A stretch of 64,000 nt of DNA. Source: Cellulomonas gelida (GTDB lineage: Bacteria > Actinomycetota > Actinomycetes > Actinomycetales > Cellulomonadaceae). Position 1 is the first letter of the stretch. Every line of letters starts with the position of its first letter. The stretch lies in contig NZ_BJLQ01000014.1 in the NCBI RefSeq assembly GCF_006538725.1, forward strand, positions 1 through 64,000. The letters run 5' to 3'. Positions 49,852 to 58,367 of the stretch are shown here, piece by piece. The translations under genes and the position numbers were made by a program. The notes beneath the pieces are model-generated. The model was not told where the DNA came from and made no database searches. It saw only the letters and a program-made list of their open reading frames with translations.

Positions 49852-50045
49852 GCGGCGCCGCCGGTGGCGGTCGATTCGAGCTCGCGCTCGATCCACCGCT
49901 CGAGGTCGTCCTCGTAGATCCGCAGACGTCCGGCGATGACGCCGAACTTTGGTCCGCGGTCCTGGTGTCGCAGCCACCTGAACGTGGCCTTGCTGATGCC
50001 CGTGCGCTCGGCCGCCTGGTCCAGCGTGAGCAGGATCCTTGCCAT
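49848..50045 (-). CDS. AlpA/excisionase-type HTH protein heading the early operon
   Basis: 65 residues, MARILLTLDQAAERTGISKA, TFRWLRHQDRGPKFGVIAGR, LRIYEDDLERWIERE, the standard AlpA/MerR-like HTH17 domain. ATG 50045 has GGGAG nine bases before it. First gene of the leftward operon and divergent from the repressor, the position of a Cro/Xis-type switch protein in temperate phages. Confidence 0.75.
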   Translation of the reverse strand: MARILLTLDQAAERTGISKATFRWLRHQDRGPKFGVIAGRLRIYEDDLERWIERELESTATGGAA

Positions 50046-50157
50046 GAGAGCTCCCTAAGTGTTGCTAGAACACGAATGGCCCGTCGTGTTGTGCTGGTGG
50101 AAGCCATGATGGGTGATGCTGGCGCAAGACGCAAGGGGATGGGGCTAGTGTGTCTCC
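50046..50157. promoter_or_regulatory. Divergent switch region with GTGTT/AACAC half-sites
   Basis: Three half-sites form two overlapping inverted repeats: GTGTT at 50059-50063, AACAC at 50069-50073 (spacing 5), and GTGTT at 50086-50090 (AACACGA/TCGTGTT with an 8-base spacer). GTGTC-N5-GACAC spans the repressor start (50150-50164). TAGTGT at 50146-50151 is a probable -10, six bases before ATG 50158. This is the likely operator region of the element's lysogeny switch. Confidence 0.5.
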
Positions 50158-50844
50158 ATGACACAAGATGCGGGCTGGCCTGGGGACTGGACGGCCGCGA
50201 TCGGCCTAGCGGTGCGAGCCGAGCGGCGACGCCAGGGCATCAGTGCGCAGCGCTTGAGTGAGTTGACAGCGGAAGCCGGTTATGAGATTCCGCGCAACGC
50301 GATCGTGAACCTTGAGCACCGGAGGAAGACCACGATCGGTGTCCACGAGATTGCTGTTCTTGCGACAGCGCTCAAGGTGTCCCCACTGTCGCTAACCCTG
50401 CCCGCGGATGTCATCGACAGTCTCGACGTGCGGCCCGGGGAGTTCGCCTCGGTCTCCGAGGTCGCACAGTGGTGGGCGTTTCCGATTCGCGCGCAGCTGT
50501 CCGCGGGGACGATCGCGGAGTCACCCCACGCGCTAGACCGGCTTGACCCGCTCACTCTTGCGTTGATGCGGGACCACTTCGTGGACGTGCTGGCAGAACT
50601 CGCTATCGAGCGGGACGAGTACACGGTGCGAGCCGCACAGGTGAGGGAGAGCGAGGCGGTGGCGGTCGATAGCGCTGCGGCAGAGGATGCGAGAGCCGAG
50701 CTGCGTGTCATCGAGCGCCGGCTGCTCTTCTGTCAGCAGCAGATCGAGTCGGTGCGTGAACGGCACCGCGCGCTGGAGAAGCGTGTTGCGATGGTTCGAA
50801 GCGATGTCGAGGCAGTTCGTGGCCAGCGTCAAGAAGCGCGCTGA
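50158..50844 (+). CDS. XRE-family repressor with C-terminal coiled coil
   Basis: 228 residues. An HTH of the XRE/cI type occupies ~12-75 (AIGLAVRAERRRQGISAQRL, YEIPRNAIVNLEHRRKTTIG, VHEIAVLATALKVSPLSLTL). Residues ~140-228 are a coiled coil (LRVIERRLLFCQQQIESVRE, RHRALEKRVAMVRSDVEAVR) probably for oligomerisation. There is no S24 autocleavage domain, so induction is unlikely to follow the LexA-type route. Its 3' end overlaps the integrase start by 41 bases. Confidence 0.82.
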   Translation: MTQDAGWPGDWTAAIGLAVRAERRRQGISAQRLSELTAEAGYEIPRNAIVNLEHRRKTTIGVHEIAVLATALKVSPLSLTLPADVIDSLDVRPGEFASVSEVAQWWAFPIRAQLSAGTIAESPHALDRLDPLTLALMRDHFVDVLAELAIERDEYTVRAAQVRESEAVAVDSAAAEDARAELRVIERRLLFCQQQIESVRERHRALEKRVAMVRSDVEAVRGQRQEAR

Positions 50845-51895
50845 CGGCGTCTGGCGCGCCCGCTACAGGGACGCCGCCGGCAAGGAGCACGCGAGGCACT
50901 TCGCGCGGAAGGTGGACGCGCAGCGGTGGCTCGACGAGGTCACGGCAACGATCGTCACGGGCACCTACGTCGACCCGAAGACCGCGAAGAAGACGGTGGG
51001 GCAGTGGTGCGCCACGTGGCTCGAGGGCTACGCGACGCGGCGCCCCTCGACCGTCCGCCAGGCCCGCGTGCACGTCGCGAAGATCGTCGAGGAGTTCGGG
51101 GCGGTGCCCCTGCAGTCGGTGCGGCCGTCCCACGTGAAGGCGTGGACGGCGAAGCTCAAGGCGGAGGGCGCCGCGGACTCTTACGTCTACGCGCTGCACG
51201 GCAGGCTGTCCCAGATCCTCGGTGACGCGGTGCACGACGGTGTGCTGCCGCGGAACCCGTGCTCGCGCCGCACGTCGCCGGGAGCGGGCAAGCAGCGTCC
51301 CTACGTCGCCTCGCCGGAGCAGGTCTGGGCGCTGCACGACGTCGTGCCGGGACACCTTCGCGCGGCGGTGCTGCTCGGCGCGTTCGCCGGTCTGCGGACA
51401 GCGGAGGTGTGCGGCCTGCGCGTCGCCGACGTCGACCTGATGCGCGGCGTGATCTCGCCCGCGGTGCAGTGGCCGGCCGATCCGTTGAAGACCGAGACGT
51501 CACGGACGCCGGTGCCGATCCCGAACGAGCTCGCGCTTCTCCTCGCCGATGGCGCCGACGAGCGCACCTGGATGGTCGAGCAGCCGACGGGGGAGCAGGT
51601 GCCGCCCTGGCAGATCGACCGGGCGGTGCGAGCGGTCCGCGAGGCGGTCGGCCTGCCGGACGGCTTCCGGTTCCACGACCTGCGGCACCATTACGCGAGC
51701 CTGCTCATCGAGGCGGGGCTCTCCGTGAAGGTCGTCCAGGAGCGGCTTCGTCACGCGTCCGCGAAGACGACGCTCGACACGTACTCGCACCTGTTTCCGG
51801 GCACGGAAGAGGCCACGCGCTCGGCGATCGGAGCAGCGATCACCGAGCACGTGGCCTCGGTCCAGGCGACCTCTCGCGGACTCCCTGCGGACTAG
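50804..51895 (+). CDS. int: Tyrosine integrase
   Basis: 363 residues from ATG 50804. An N-terminal arm-binding domain (RQFVASVKKRADGVWRARYR, KEHARHFARKVDAQRWLDEV) is followed by a SAM-like core-binding domain (RPSTVRQARVHVAKIVEEFG) and a catalytic domain. The catalytic residues are Arg in AGLRTAEVCGLRVADV, His-x-x-Arg in FHDLRHHYASLLIEAGL, and Tyr in TLDTYSHLFPG, with a further His in LRHASAKTT. It ends 43 bases before attR, directed toward glnA1, as expected for an integrase using the glnA1 3' end. Confidence 0.93.
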   Translation: MSRQFVASVKKRADGVWRARYRDAAGKEHARHFARKVDAQRWLDEVTATIVTGTYVDPKTAKKTVGQWCATWLEGYATRRPSTVRQARVHVAKIVEEFGAVPLQSVRPSHVKAWTAKLKAEGAADSYVYALHGRLSQILGDAVHDGVLPRNPCSRRTSPGAGKQRPYVASPEQVWALHDVVPGHLRAAVLLGAFAGLRTAEVCGLRVADVDLMRGVISPAVQWPADPLKTETSRTPVPIPNELALLLADGADERTWMVEQPTGEQVPPWQIDRAVRAVREAVGLPDGFRFHDLRHHYASLLIEAGLSVKVVQERLRHASAKTTLDTYSHLFPGTEEATRSAIGAAITEHVASVQATSRGLPAD

Positions 51896-51938
51896 GCCCC
51901 GGCTCGGGCAGCGTCGTCGCAGGTCAACCCGCTAGGGC

Positions 51939-51967
51939 CGATCACACGTCGTAGTAGAGCTCGAACT
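51939..51967. repeat. attR: 29-bp direct repeat within the glnA1 3' end
   Basis: Identical to attL (40333-40361). It contains the glnA1 stop (TCA at 51942-51944 on the plus strand) and its last eight or so codons. Because the element carries this sequence, glnA1 keeps a complete C-terminus after integration. Confidence 0.92.
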
Positions 51968-53366
51968 CGTGCGGGTGCGGCCGCAGACGAATCGGGTCCA
52001 CCTCGGCGGAGCGCTTGTAGTCGATCCAGGTCTGGATGAGGTCCGGCGTGAACACGTTGCCGGCGGTCAGCCAGTCGTGGTCGGCCTCGAGGTTGTCGAG
52101 CACCTCGGAGAGCGAGCCCGGGACCTGCTGGATCAGGGCGTGCTCCTCGGGGGGCAGCTCGTACAGGTCCTTGTCGACCGGCTCGGGCGGCTCGATGCGG
52201 TTCTGGATGCCGTCGATGCCGGCCATGAGCATGGCCGCGAACGCCAGGTAGGGGTTCGACGACGGGTCCGGCACGCGGAACTCGATGCGCTTGGCCTTCG
52301 GGTTCGAACCGGTGACCGGGATGCGGATGCACGCGGAGCGGTTGCGGGCCGAGTAGACCAGGTTCACCGGCGCCTCGAAGCCCGGGACCAGGCGGTGGTA
52401 GGAGTTCACCGTCGGGTTCGTGAACGCCAGTAGCGCGGGCGCGTGCTTGAGCAGGCCACCGATGTACCAGCGGGCGAGGTCGGACAGGCCGCCGTAGCCC
52501 TTCTCGTCGAAGAACAGCGGCTCGCCGTTCTTCCACAGCGACTGGTGCACGTGCATGCCCGAGCCGTTGTCGCCGAACAGGGGCTTCGGCATGAACGTCG
52601 CGGTCTTGCCCGCGGCGTGCGCGACGTTCTTCACGACGTACTTGAAGAGCTGCACCTTGTCGGCCGACTTGGCGAGCTCGTCGAAGCGGTAGTTGATCTC
52701 CGCCTGGCCGGCGGTGCCGACCTCGTGGTGCGCGCGCTCGACACCGAGGCCGAGCGCGTCCAGCTGCAGCGAGATCTGGTCGCGCAGGTCGGCGAAGTGG
52801 TCGACCGGCGGGACGGGGAAGTAGCCGCCCTTGTAGGGCGTCTTGTGGCCGAGGTTGCCACCCTCCTCGACGCGGCCCGTGTTCCAGGCGGCCTCGATGG
52901 AGTCGATGTAGTAGTACGACGCGTTCTGCTTCGTCTCGAAGCGGATGTCGTCGAAGATGTAGAACTCGGCCTCGGGCGCGAAGAACGCGGTGTCCGCGAT
53001 GCCGGTCGACTTCAGGTACGCCTCGGCCTTCGCGGCGACCTGACGCGGGTCGCGGCTGTAGGGCTCGTCGGTGTACGGGTCGACGATGTGGAAGTTGATG
53101 TTGAGCGTCTTCTCCGCGCGGAACGGGTCGACGTAGGCGGTCGTGACGTCCGGCACCAGCTTCATGTCAGACTCGTGGATCGCCTGGAAGCCGCGGATCG
53201 ACGAGCCGTCGAACATCTGGCCGTCCGTGAAGAAGTCGGCGTCCAGCGACTGGGCCGGGACGTTGAAGTGCTGCATCACGCCCGGCAGGTCACAGAATCG
53301 CACGTCGACGAACTTGACGTCCTCGCTCTTGATGAACGCCAGGACTTCCTCTGGCTTGCTGAACAT
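51942..53366 (-). CDS. glnA1: Glutamine synthetase type I (GlnA1)
   Basis: 474 residues, the length of the principal actinobacterial enzyme. ATG 53366 follows GAGGAG by six bases. Diagnostic segments: [88 protein letters not shown], and [14 protein letters not shown] with the adenylylation tyrosine. It ends FELYYDV. It is the target of GlnE and of GlnR control. A phage-like element is inserted exactly at its 3' end, with no change in the encoded protein, but its native terminator is now remote. Confidence 0.97.
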   Translation of the reverse strand: MFSKPEEVLAFIKSEDVKFVDVRFCDLPGVMQHFNVPAQSLDADFFTDGQMFDGSSIRGFQAIHESDMKLVPDVTTAYVDPFRAEKTLNINFHIVDPYTDEPYSRDPRQVAAKAEAYLKSTGIADTAFFAPEAEFYIFDDIRFETKQNASYYYIDSIEAAWNTGRVEEGGNLGHKTPYKGGYFPVPPVDHFADLRDQISLQLDALGLGVERAHHEVGTAGQAEINYRFDELAKSADKVQLFKYVVKNVAHAAGKTATFMPKPLFGDNGSGMHVHQSLWKNGEPLFFDEKGYGGLSDLARWYIGGLLKHAPALLAFTNPTVNSYHRLVPGFEAPVNLVYSARNRSACIRIPVTGSNPKAKRIEFRVPDPSSNPYLAFAAMLMAGIDGIQNRIEPPEPVDKDLYELPPEEHALIQQVPGSLSEVLDNLEADHDWLTAGNVFTPDLIQTWIDYKRSAEVDPIRLRPHPHEFELYYDV

Positions 53367-53424
53367 CCGCTGCTCCTCGGTCGATGGTGCCCGCATCGGG
53401 CTAGCCAGACGCTAGGCGTGGGCC

Positions 53425-53462
53425 GTTTCTCTGATGTGAGGCAAGTGTTTCCGTGAGGTTAC
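53425..53462 (-). promoter_or_regulatory. GlnR box upstream of glnA1
   Basis: On the minus strand, GTAAC (53462-53458)-N6-GAAAC (53451-53447)-N6-CTCAC (53440-53436)-N6-GAAAC (53429-53425) matches the actinobacterial GlnR consensus gTnAC-N6-GaAAC repeated twice, with a single mismatch at one conserved g. The nearest edge lies 59 bp before ATG 53366. GlnR activates glnA under nitrogen limitation. Regulator gene not in the window. Confidence 0.75.
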
Positions 53463-53549
53463 GCGCAGCGCGCGGGTGTAACGATCATGCGAACGCGTGG
53501 CCCCTGCAGGCGGTTCGGGCGGGCGACTGGCCCCGCTTAGGCTGAGCAG

Positions 53550-54041
53550 GTGACGACGAGGCAGAACGTGGGGTCGTGGCTCGAGGGCGGGCCGTCCGGC
53601 GGCGGTGGCCGGGGTACCGCCCTGGGTCTGCCGGCGCAGGGGAGCGGATCGGCGGCGACGATCGGGCGCCGGGCGGTCGCGCTCGTCCTCGACTGGACGC
53701 TGTGCCTCCTGCTCGCCTCCGCCTTCTTCGCCGGTGACGCGACCGGCCCCTTCTGGCAGCGCGCCGACGGCATGGTCACGCTCGCCATCTTCGCGGTCGA
53801 GAACCTCGTGCTGGTCGGCACGCTCGGGTTCACGGTCGGGCACCGGGTGCTGGGCATCCGCGTGCGCCGCGCCGGCGTGACCCCGGACGGGCCGCTGCCC
53901 GACGACGGTCGCGCGCCTGGGTTCGGCCGCGCCGCGCTGCGCACGTTCCTGCTGTGCCTGGTCATCCCCGCGGTCGTGTGGGACTCCGACGGCCGCGGCC
54001 TGCACGACCGCGCCGCAGGGACGGCGATCGTCCGCCGCTGA
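53550..54041 (+). CDS. RDD-family membrane protein
   Basis: 163 residues from GTG 53550. After a Gly-rich N-terminus, IGRRAVALVLDWTLCLLLAS opens the RDD domain, with two to three TM segments (TLAIFAVENLVLVGTLGFTV, FLLCLVIPAVVWD). It ends GRGLHDRAAGTAIVRR, the characteristic RDD C-terminal H-D-R motif. Divergent from glnA1 and part of the conserved glnA-lipA neighbourhood. Function unknown; RDD proteins may transport or regulate. Confidence 0.9.
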   Translation: MTTRQNVGSWLEGGPSGGGGRGTALGLPAQGSGSAATIGRRAVALVLDWTLCLLLASAFFAGDATGPFWQRADGMVTLAIFAVENLVLVGTLGFTVGHRVLGIRVRRAGVTPDGPLPDDGRAPGFGRAALRTFLLCLVIPAVVWDSDGRGLHDRAAGTAIVRR

Positions 54042-54098
54042 CCCACGTCCGCCGGTGGCTCGCACGCCGGTCGGCGGCGTCGAGACCAGCGGGCCGGC

Positions 54099-54809
54099 TC
54101 AGCGGCCGCGCATGCCCTTGCGGTCGGGGCGAGCACGCATCGGGTCGACGCCCTTCGGCACGGGAAGCCGCGCGCCGCCGAGCGCCTGCAGGCGCTTGGT
54201 GACCTCCGCGACCTCCTGCTTGGTGAGCTTCGGCTTGAGCCGGCGCACCGTGGACGGGAGCTTCGGCAACGGCACCTGGCCCTCGCCGCGCCCGGTCTGC
54301 AGGACGGTGACGGGCACGGTCGGGAGCACGCGAGTCGTTCGCTTGCGCTCCGACTCCAGGAGGCGAGCGACGTTGCCGCCGCCCTCGCCGACGAGCACGA
54401 TGCCCGGCCGGCCGACGCCCCGGAAGACCATGTCCTGCGAGCGGGCCTCGATCGCGACGGGCTCCTCGACGAACGTCCAGCCACGGCGGATGGTGCGCAG
54501 CGCGGCCAGTGCGGCGCCGGGCTGGCCCTCGATCCGAGAGTACGCGGCGGCCTCCGCGCGCCGCGCCAGGAGGAACATCGCAGCGAGCAGCGCGAACGGC
54601 AGCGACAGCAGGATGAAGTAGACGACCGCGTCCAGGACGAGGCCGACGATGATGCCGATGCCCAGGATGCCGACGAACGTCGCCAGCAGGATCCAGGTGA
54701 TCGCGGGGTCGGTCTCCCGCGTCATCTTGAACGCTTCCCACACCTGGTGGTACCAGCGCACCTTCTTGGTCTTGGGCGCGGCGGGGGAGGCGGACTTGTC
54801 ACGGGCCAT
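54099..54809 (-). CDS. DUF4191 membrane protein
   Basis: 236 residues. A short basic N-terminus, two TM helices (AITWILLATFVGILGIGIIV, LDAVVYFILLSLPFALLAAM), then a cytoplasmic domain with GQPGAALAALRTIRRGWTFV, RSQDMVFRGVGRPGIVLVGE and LPTVPVTVLQTGRGEGQVPL. The tail is basic (PKGVDPMRARPDRKGMRGR). Corresponds to M. tuberculosis Rv2219. Conserved next to lipA/lipB, so a role linked to lipoate or membrane homeostasis is possible but unproven. Confidence 0.9.
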   Translation of the reverse strand: MARDKSASPAAPKTKKVRWYHQVWEAFKMTRETDPAITWILLATFVGILGIGIIVGLVLDAVVYFILLSLPFALLAAMFLLARRAEAAAYSRIEGQPGAALAALRTIRRGWTFVEEPVAIEARSQDMVFRGVGRPGIVLVGEGGGNVARLLESERKRTTRVLPTVPVTVLQTGRGEGQVPLPKLPSTVRRLKPKLTKQEVAEVTKRLQALGGARLPVPKGVDPMRARPDRKGMRGR

Positions 54810-54901
54810 GCGGCCGAGTCTACCGAGCGTCGGGGGTCACCTCGCGCGCGTCCGAGGAGCGTGCACGCACCAGTCGTCGGAGGCGCTGGGACGGGCCCGG
54901 C

Positions 54902-55903
54902 TCAGCGGGCGAGCAGGCTCGACGCCTCCTGGCGTGCGGTGGTCGGCTCACCCAGGTGCGCGAGCGCGTCGGGGATCGGCAGGCCGCGGCGGCGCATGGC
55001 CTGGCCCCACAGGCGACCGGCCCGGTACGACGAGCGCACCAGCGGGCCGGACATGACGCCCAGGAACCCGAGCTCCTCGGCGACGGTCGACAGCTCGACG
55101 AACTCCTCGGGCCGCACCCACCGGTCCACGGGGTGGTGCCGCACCGACGGGCGCAGGTACTGCGTGATCGTGATCAGGTCGCAGCCCGCGTCGTGCAGCG
55201 CACCGAGCGCCTCGACGACCTCGTCGTACGTCTCGCCCATCCCGAGGATGAGGTTGGACTTGGTGACCAGACCGGCCTCACGCGCCCGGGTGATGACCGA
55301 CAGCGACCGGTCGTACCGGAAACCGGGCCGGATCTGCTTGAAGATGCGGGGCACGGTCTCGAGGTTGTGCGCGAGCACCTCGGGCCGCGACGCGTTGACC
55401 TCGTCGAGCAGCTCGGGGATCGCGTTGAAGTCCGGGATCAGCAGCTCGACACCCGTGCCCGCGTTGAGCGCGTGGATCTGGCGGACCGTCTCGGCGTACA
55501 GCCACGCCCCGCCGTCCGGCAGGTCGTCGCGCGCGACGCCGGTGACCGTGGAGTACTTCAGGCCCATCGCCTGCACGGACTCCGCGACGCGGCGCGGCTC
55601 GTCGGCGTCGAAGTCCGCGGGCTTGCCCGTGTCGATCTGGCAGAAGTCGCACCGCCGCGTGCACTGGTCACCGCCGATGAGGAATGTCGCCTCGCGGTCC
55701 TCCCAGCACTCGAAGATGTTGGGGCAGCCGGCTTCCTCGCACACGGTGTGCAGGCCCTCACGCTTCACCAGGCCCTTGAGCTCGGAGTACTCCGGGCCCA
55801 TGGTGGCGCGCGTGCGGATCCACTCGGGCTTTCTCTCGATGGGCGTCTGGGCGTTGCGTGCCTCCACGCGCAGCATCCGGCGCCCCTCGGGTGCGATCGT
55901 CAC
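54902..55903 (-). CDS. lipA: Lipoyl synthase
   Basis: 333 residues from GTG 55903. Radical-SAM enzyme that inserts two sulfurs into protein-bound octanoate. The auxiliary cluster cysteines occur in [13 protein letters not shown] (C-x4-C-x5-C) and the SAM cluster in [10 protein letters not shown] (C-x3-C-x2-C). The RSSYRAG C-terminal serine motif ([13 protein letters not shown]) is present. It acts on the octanoyl domains made by LipB, ultimately lipoylating the E2 encoded at 60820. Confidence 0.96.
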   Translation of the reverse strand: MTIAPEGRRMLRVEARNAQTPIERKPEWIRTRATMGPEYSELKGLVKREGLHTVCEEAGCPNIFECWEDREATFLIGGDQCTRRCDFCQIDTGKPADFDADEPRRVAESVQAMGLKYSTVTGVARDDLPDGGAWLYAETVRQIHALNAGTGVELLIPDFNAIPELLDEVNASRPEVLAHNLETVPRIFKQIRPGFRYDRSLSVITRAREAGLVTKSNLILGMGETYDEVVEALGALHDAGCDLITITQYLRPSVRHHPVDRWVRPEEFVELSTVAEELGFLGVMSGPLVRSSYRAGRLWGQAMRRRGLPIPDALAHLGEPTTARQEASSLLAR

Positions 55904-56049
55904 GTGGCCACACTAGCCGCAGCGCGCACGGGTGCACCCGCGCACGCACGAGGCGGGCGTCACAGTCACGGGACCTGGGTCCCGCGCCGCGGGGCTGGTC
56001 AGCGGTCAGGCTGGACGCAGGCAACGGTGCCTTCTGGGAGGAGACGACC

Positions 56050-56541
56050 ATGCGAGTGCTGGTGAGCGTTGCGTCCCGCCACGGGGCGACCGCCGAGATG
56101 GGCGAAGTCGTCGCCGCGGTCCTGCGGGAGGCCGGGCACACGGTCGACGTGACCGCGCCGGACGACGTCGAGCGCGTGATGCCGTACGACGCCGTCGTCC
56201 TCGGCTCCGCGGTGTACGTCGGCCGGCTGGCTGCGTCCCTGCGCGACCTCGTCGTGCGCCAGGGTGCCCACCTGAGGCTGCGTCCCGTGTGGCTGTTCTG
56301 GTCGGGCCCGGTCGGCAGCCACCCGACGACGAGCGTGCCCGACGACGTCGAGGCCATGGTCACGGCCACGGGGGCGCGTGAGGCGAAGTGCTTCATCGGA
56401 GCTCTCGACAAGGCGTCGCTGTCGATGTCCGAGCGCGCGCTCGTCGCCCTGGTGCGGGCGCAGGACGGCGACTACCGCGACCTCGACGCCGTCCGGGCGT
56501 GGGCGATGGGCGTCGCGGAGGAGCTGACGACCGCGGCCTGA
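56050..56541 (+). CDS. Flavodoxin-domain protein
   Basis: 163 residues from ATG 56050, with GGGAGGAG six bases upstream. MRVLVSVASRHGATAEMGEV is the FMN phosphate-binding loop, followed by YDAVVLGSAVYVGRLAASLR and VWLFWSGPVGSHPTTSVPDD. This is the HemG/flavodoxin-like family that transfers electrons or acts in haem or menaquinone-linked redox. It lies on the opposite strand between lipA and lipB, an insertion into an otherwise conserved block. Exact role unknown. Confidence 0.85.
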   Translation: MRVLVSVASRHGATAEMGEVVAAVLREAGHTVDVTAPDDVERVMPYDAVVLGSAVYVGRLAASLRDLVVRQGAHLRLRPVWLFWSGPVGSHPTTSVPDDVEAMVTATGAREAKCFIGALDKASLSMSERALVALVRAQDGDYRDLDAVRAWAMGVAEELTTAA

Positions 56542-56576
56542 CGCGCGGACGGGTCGGTGCGGGAGGTCGGTGCGCG

Positions 56577-57236
56577 TCAGCGCGCGTCGGCAGGCTGCGT
56601 GGCGAGCAGCGGCGCGAGCTCGTGCGCGAGGTGCTCACGCACGAGCGGCACCACCTCGGCGATCGGGACGCGGCGGCCGAGCTCGACGCTCAGCGACGTC
56701 ACGTCCGCGTCCGGGATGCCGCACGGCACGATGCGGTCGAACGCGTGCAGGTCGGGCTCGCAGTTCAGCGCGAAGCCGTGCATCGTCACGCCACGGGACA
56801 CGCGGACACCGATCTGAGCGACCTTGCGCTGCAGGCCGCCGGGCCGCGCCTCGAACCACACGCCGCTGCGTCCCTCGACGCGCGTCGCGGTGAGCCCCAG
56901 GTCGGTGCACGTGTCGATGAGCGCCTGCTCGAGCGCGCGCACGTAGCGCACGACGTCCACGGGCTCGCGCAGCCGCACGATCGGGTAGCCGACGAGCTGA
57001 CCCGGCCCGTGCCACGTGATCCGGCCCCCGCGGTCGACGTCGACCACGGGTGTGCCGTCGACGGGGCGGTCCCACGCCGCGGTGCGGCGCCCGGCGGTGT
57101 AGACGTCCTCGTGCTCGCAGAGCAGCACGGTGTCCTCACCGCCCGCGACGACGGCGGCGTGCACCTCGCGTTGCCGATCCCACGTCGGGACGTAGGGGAG
57201 CAGCCGGGTCCCGAGCTCGAGCTCCTCGAACAGCAT
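56577..57236 (-). CDS. lipB: Octanoyl-[ACP]:protein N-octanoyltransferase
   Basis: 219 residues from ATG 57236. [37 protein letters not shown], the lysine in [40 protein letters not shown] (catalytic Cys) and [14 protein letters not shown] match LipB closely. It transfers octanoate from ACP to the lipoyl domain lysine, the first step of lipoylation; LipA completes it. The coding-strand start lies 44 bases from the divergent oxidoreductase gene. Confidence 0.95.
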   Translation of the reverse strand: MLFEELELGTRLLPYVPTWDRQREVHAAVVAGGEDTVLLCEHEDVYTAGRRTAAWDRPVDGTPVVDVDRGGRITWHGPGQLVGYPIVRLREPVDVVRYVRALEQALIDTCTDLGLTATRVEGRSGVWFEARPGGLQRKVAQIGVRVSRGVTMHGFALNCEPDLHAFDRIVPCGIPDADVTSLSVELGRRVPIAEVVPLVREHLAHELAPLLATQPADAR

Positions 57237-57279
57237 GCCGGTCAGCCTAGGCGCTGTCGGCGGTCCTAGGGTGAGGCGC

Positions 57280-58302
57280 ATGAGCACGCTACGAGTCGCG
57301 CTGATCGGCTACGGGGGCGCGGGCCGGGGGATCCACGCGCGTCTGGTCCGGGCCGCGGGGCAGCAGGTGGTGGCGGTCGTGACCGGCAGCCGATCCGACC
57401 AGGTGGCCGCCGACTGGCCCGACGCGCGCGTCGTCCCCGACGTCGACGCCCTGCTGTCCGACCTGCACGGCGTGGACCTCGTCGTCGTCGCGAGCCCGAC
57501 CGGCGAGCACGTCGCGCACGCGACGGAGGCGCTCGCGGCGGGTGCTCACGTGCTGGTCGACAAGCCGCTCGCGACGACGGCGCAGGACGCCGCCGCCCTG
57601 GCTGCGCGCGCCGACGGACGGCTCACGGTCTTCCAGAACCGTCGCTGGGACCCCGAGCAGCTCGCGCTGCTGGACCTGCTGGGACGCGACGAGCTCGGGC
57701 CCGTGCACCGGTTCGAGCGGCGCTGGGAGAGGTTCCGCCCGCAGCCGCAGGACCGGTGGAAGGAGAACGACGAGGACGCCGGCGGCCTGCTGCTCGACCT
57801 CGGTTCGCACCTCGTCGACTCCGCGGTGCAGCTGTTCGGTCCCGTGCGTCAGGTGTACGCCGAGCTCGCGGCGCGCACGACGCCCGCGGTCGACGACGTG
57901 TTCCTGGCGCTGCACCACGACAGCGGCGTCCTGAGCCACCTGCAGGCAGGCGGGCTCGTGGGCGCGCCTGGCCCGCGGACGCGCGTGCTCGGAGCGCGGG
58001 CCGCGTACCTCGTGACGAGCTTCGAGGGCGAGCCGACCCCGTTCGAGGCGCTCGACGACGCGTACGAGGAGAGCCGCCGTCCCGGTGAGCCGGTGCACGA
58101 GGGCTGGCTCGTCCGCGGCGCCGAGCGCACGCCGGTGCCCGCGCCGCGCGGGGGGCACCACGACATCTACCCGGCCCTCGCGGAGTGGGTGCTCGGTGGC
58201 GCACCGGCGCCGGTGGACCCGGCCGATGCGGTCGCGACCGCGCGCGTGCTCGACGCCGCGCGGCGGTCGGCGGCCGAGGACGAGGTGGTCCGGCTCACCT
58301 GA
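57280..58302 (+). CDS. Gfo/Idh/MocA-family oxidoreductase
   Basis: 340 residues from ATG 57280. Rossmann motif [20 protein letters not shown] at the N-terminus, [20 protein letters not shown] (the E/D-K-P active-site lysine), then a C-terminal substrate domain with [40 protein letters not shown] and [19 protein letters not shown](P)-dependent, probably on a sugar or inositol. Substrate cannot be told from sequence. Confidence 0.92.
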   Translation: MSTLRVALIGYGGAGRGIHARLVRAAGQQVVAVVTGSRSDQVAADWPDARVVPDVDALLSDLHGVDLVVVASPTGEHVAHATEALAAGAHVLVDKPLATTAQDAAALAARADGRLTVFQNRRWDPEQLALLDLLGRDELGPVHRFERRWERFRPQPQDRWKENDEDAGGLLLDLGSHLVDSAVQLFGPVRQVYAELAARTTPAVDDVFLALHHDSGVLSHLQAGGLVGAPGPRTRVLGARAAYLVTSFEGEPTPFEALDDAYEESRRPGEPVHEGWLVRGAERTPVPAPRGGHHDIYPALAEWVLGGAPAPVDPADAVATARVLDAARRSAAEDEVVRLT

Positions 58303-58367
58303 GCCCGCGCGCGGGCCTGTGGACGAGCGACGACGCCCGGATGCGCACTCCGCTTCGATGTGCGTCC

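Larger units (their letters stand above)
40333..51967. mobile_element. Integrated phage-like element in the 3' end of glnA1
   Basis: The 11,635-bp segment is bounded by a perfect 29-bp direct repeat matching the last codons and stop of glnA1. It carries a tyrosine integrase adjacent to the right repeat, an XRE repressor with a divergent early operon, several AlpA/excisionase-type HTH proteins, a replication-type protein, a WhiB-like protein and a tape-measure gene. There is no terminase, portal, capsid, protease, holin or endolysin. This composition suits a phage satellite or a heavily deleted siphophage prophage. The cargo genes 41886-43498 appear less GC-rich than the chromosome around them. 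Confidence 0.88.

Noticed and set aside
51939-53366. glnA1 truncated by the element
   Set aside because: The 29-bp attR repeat restores the last codons and the TGA stop; the protein ends FELYYDV as in intact homologues.
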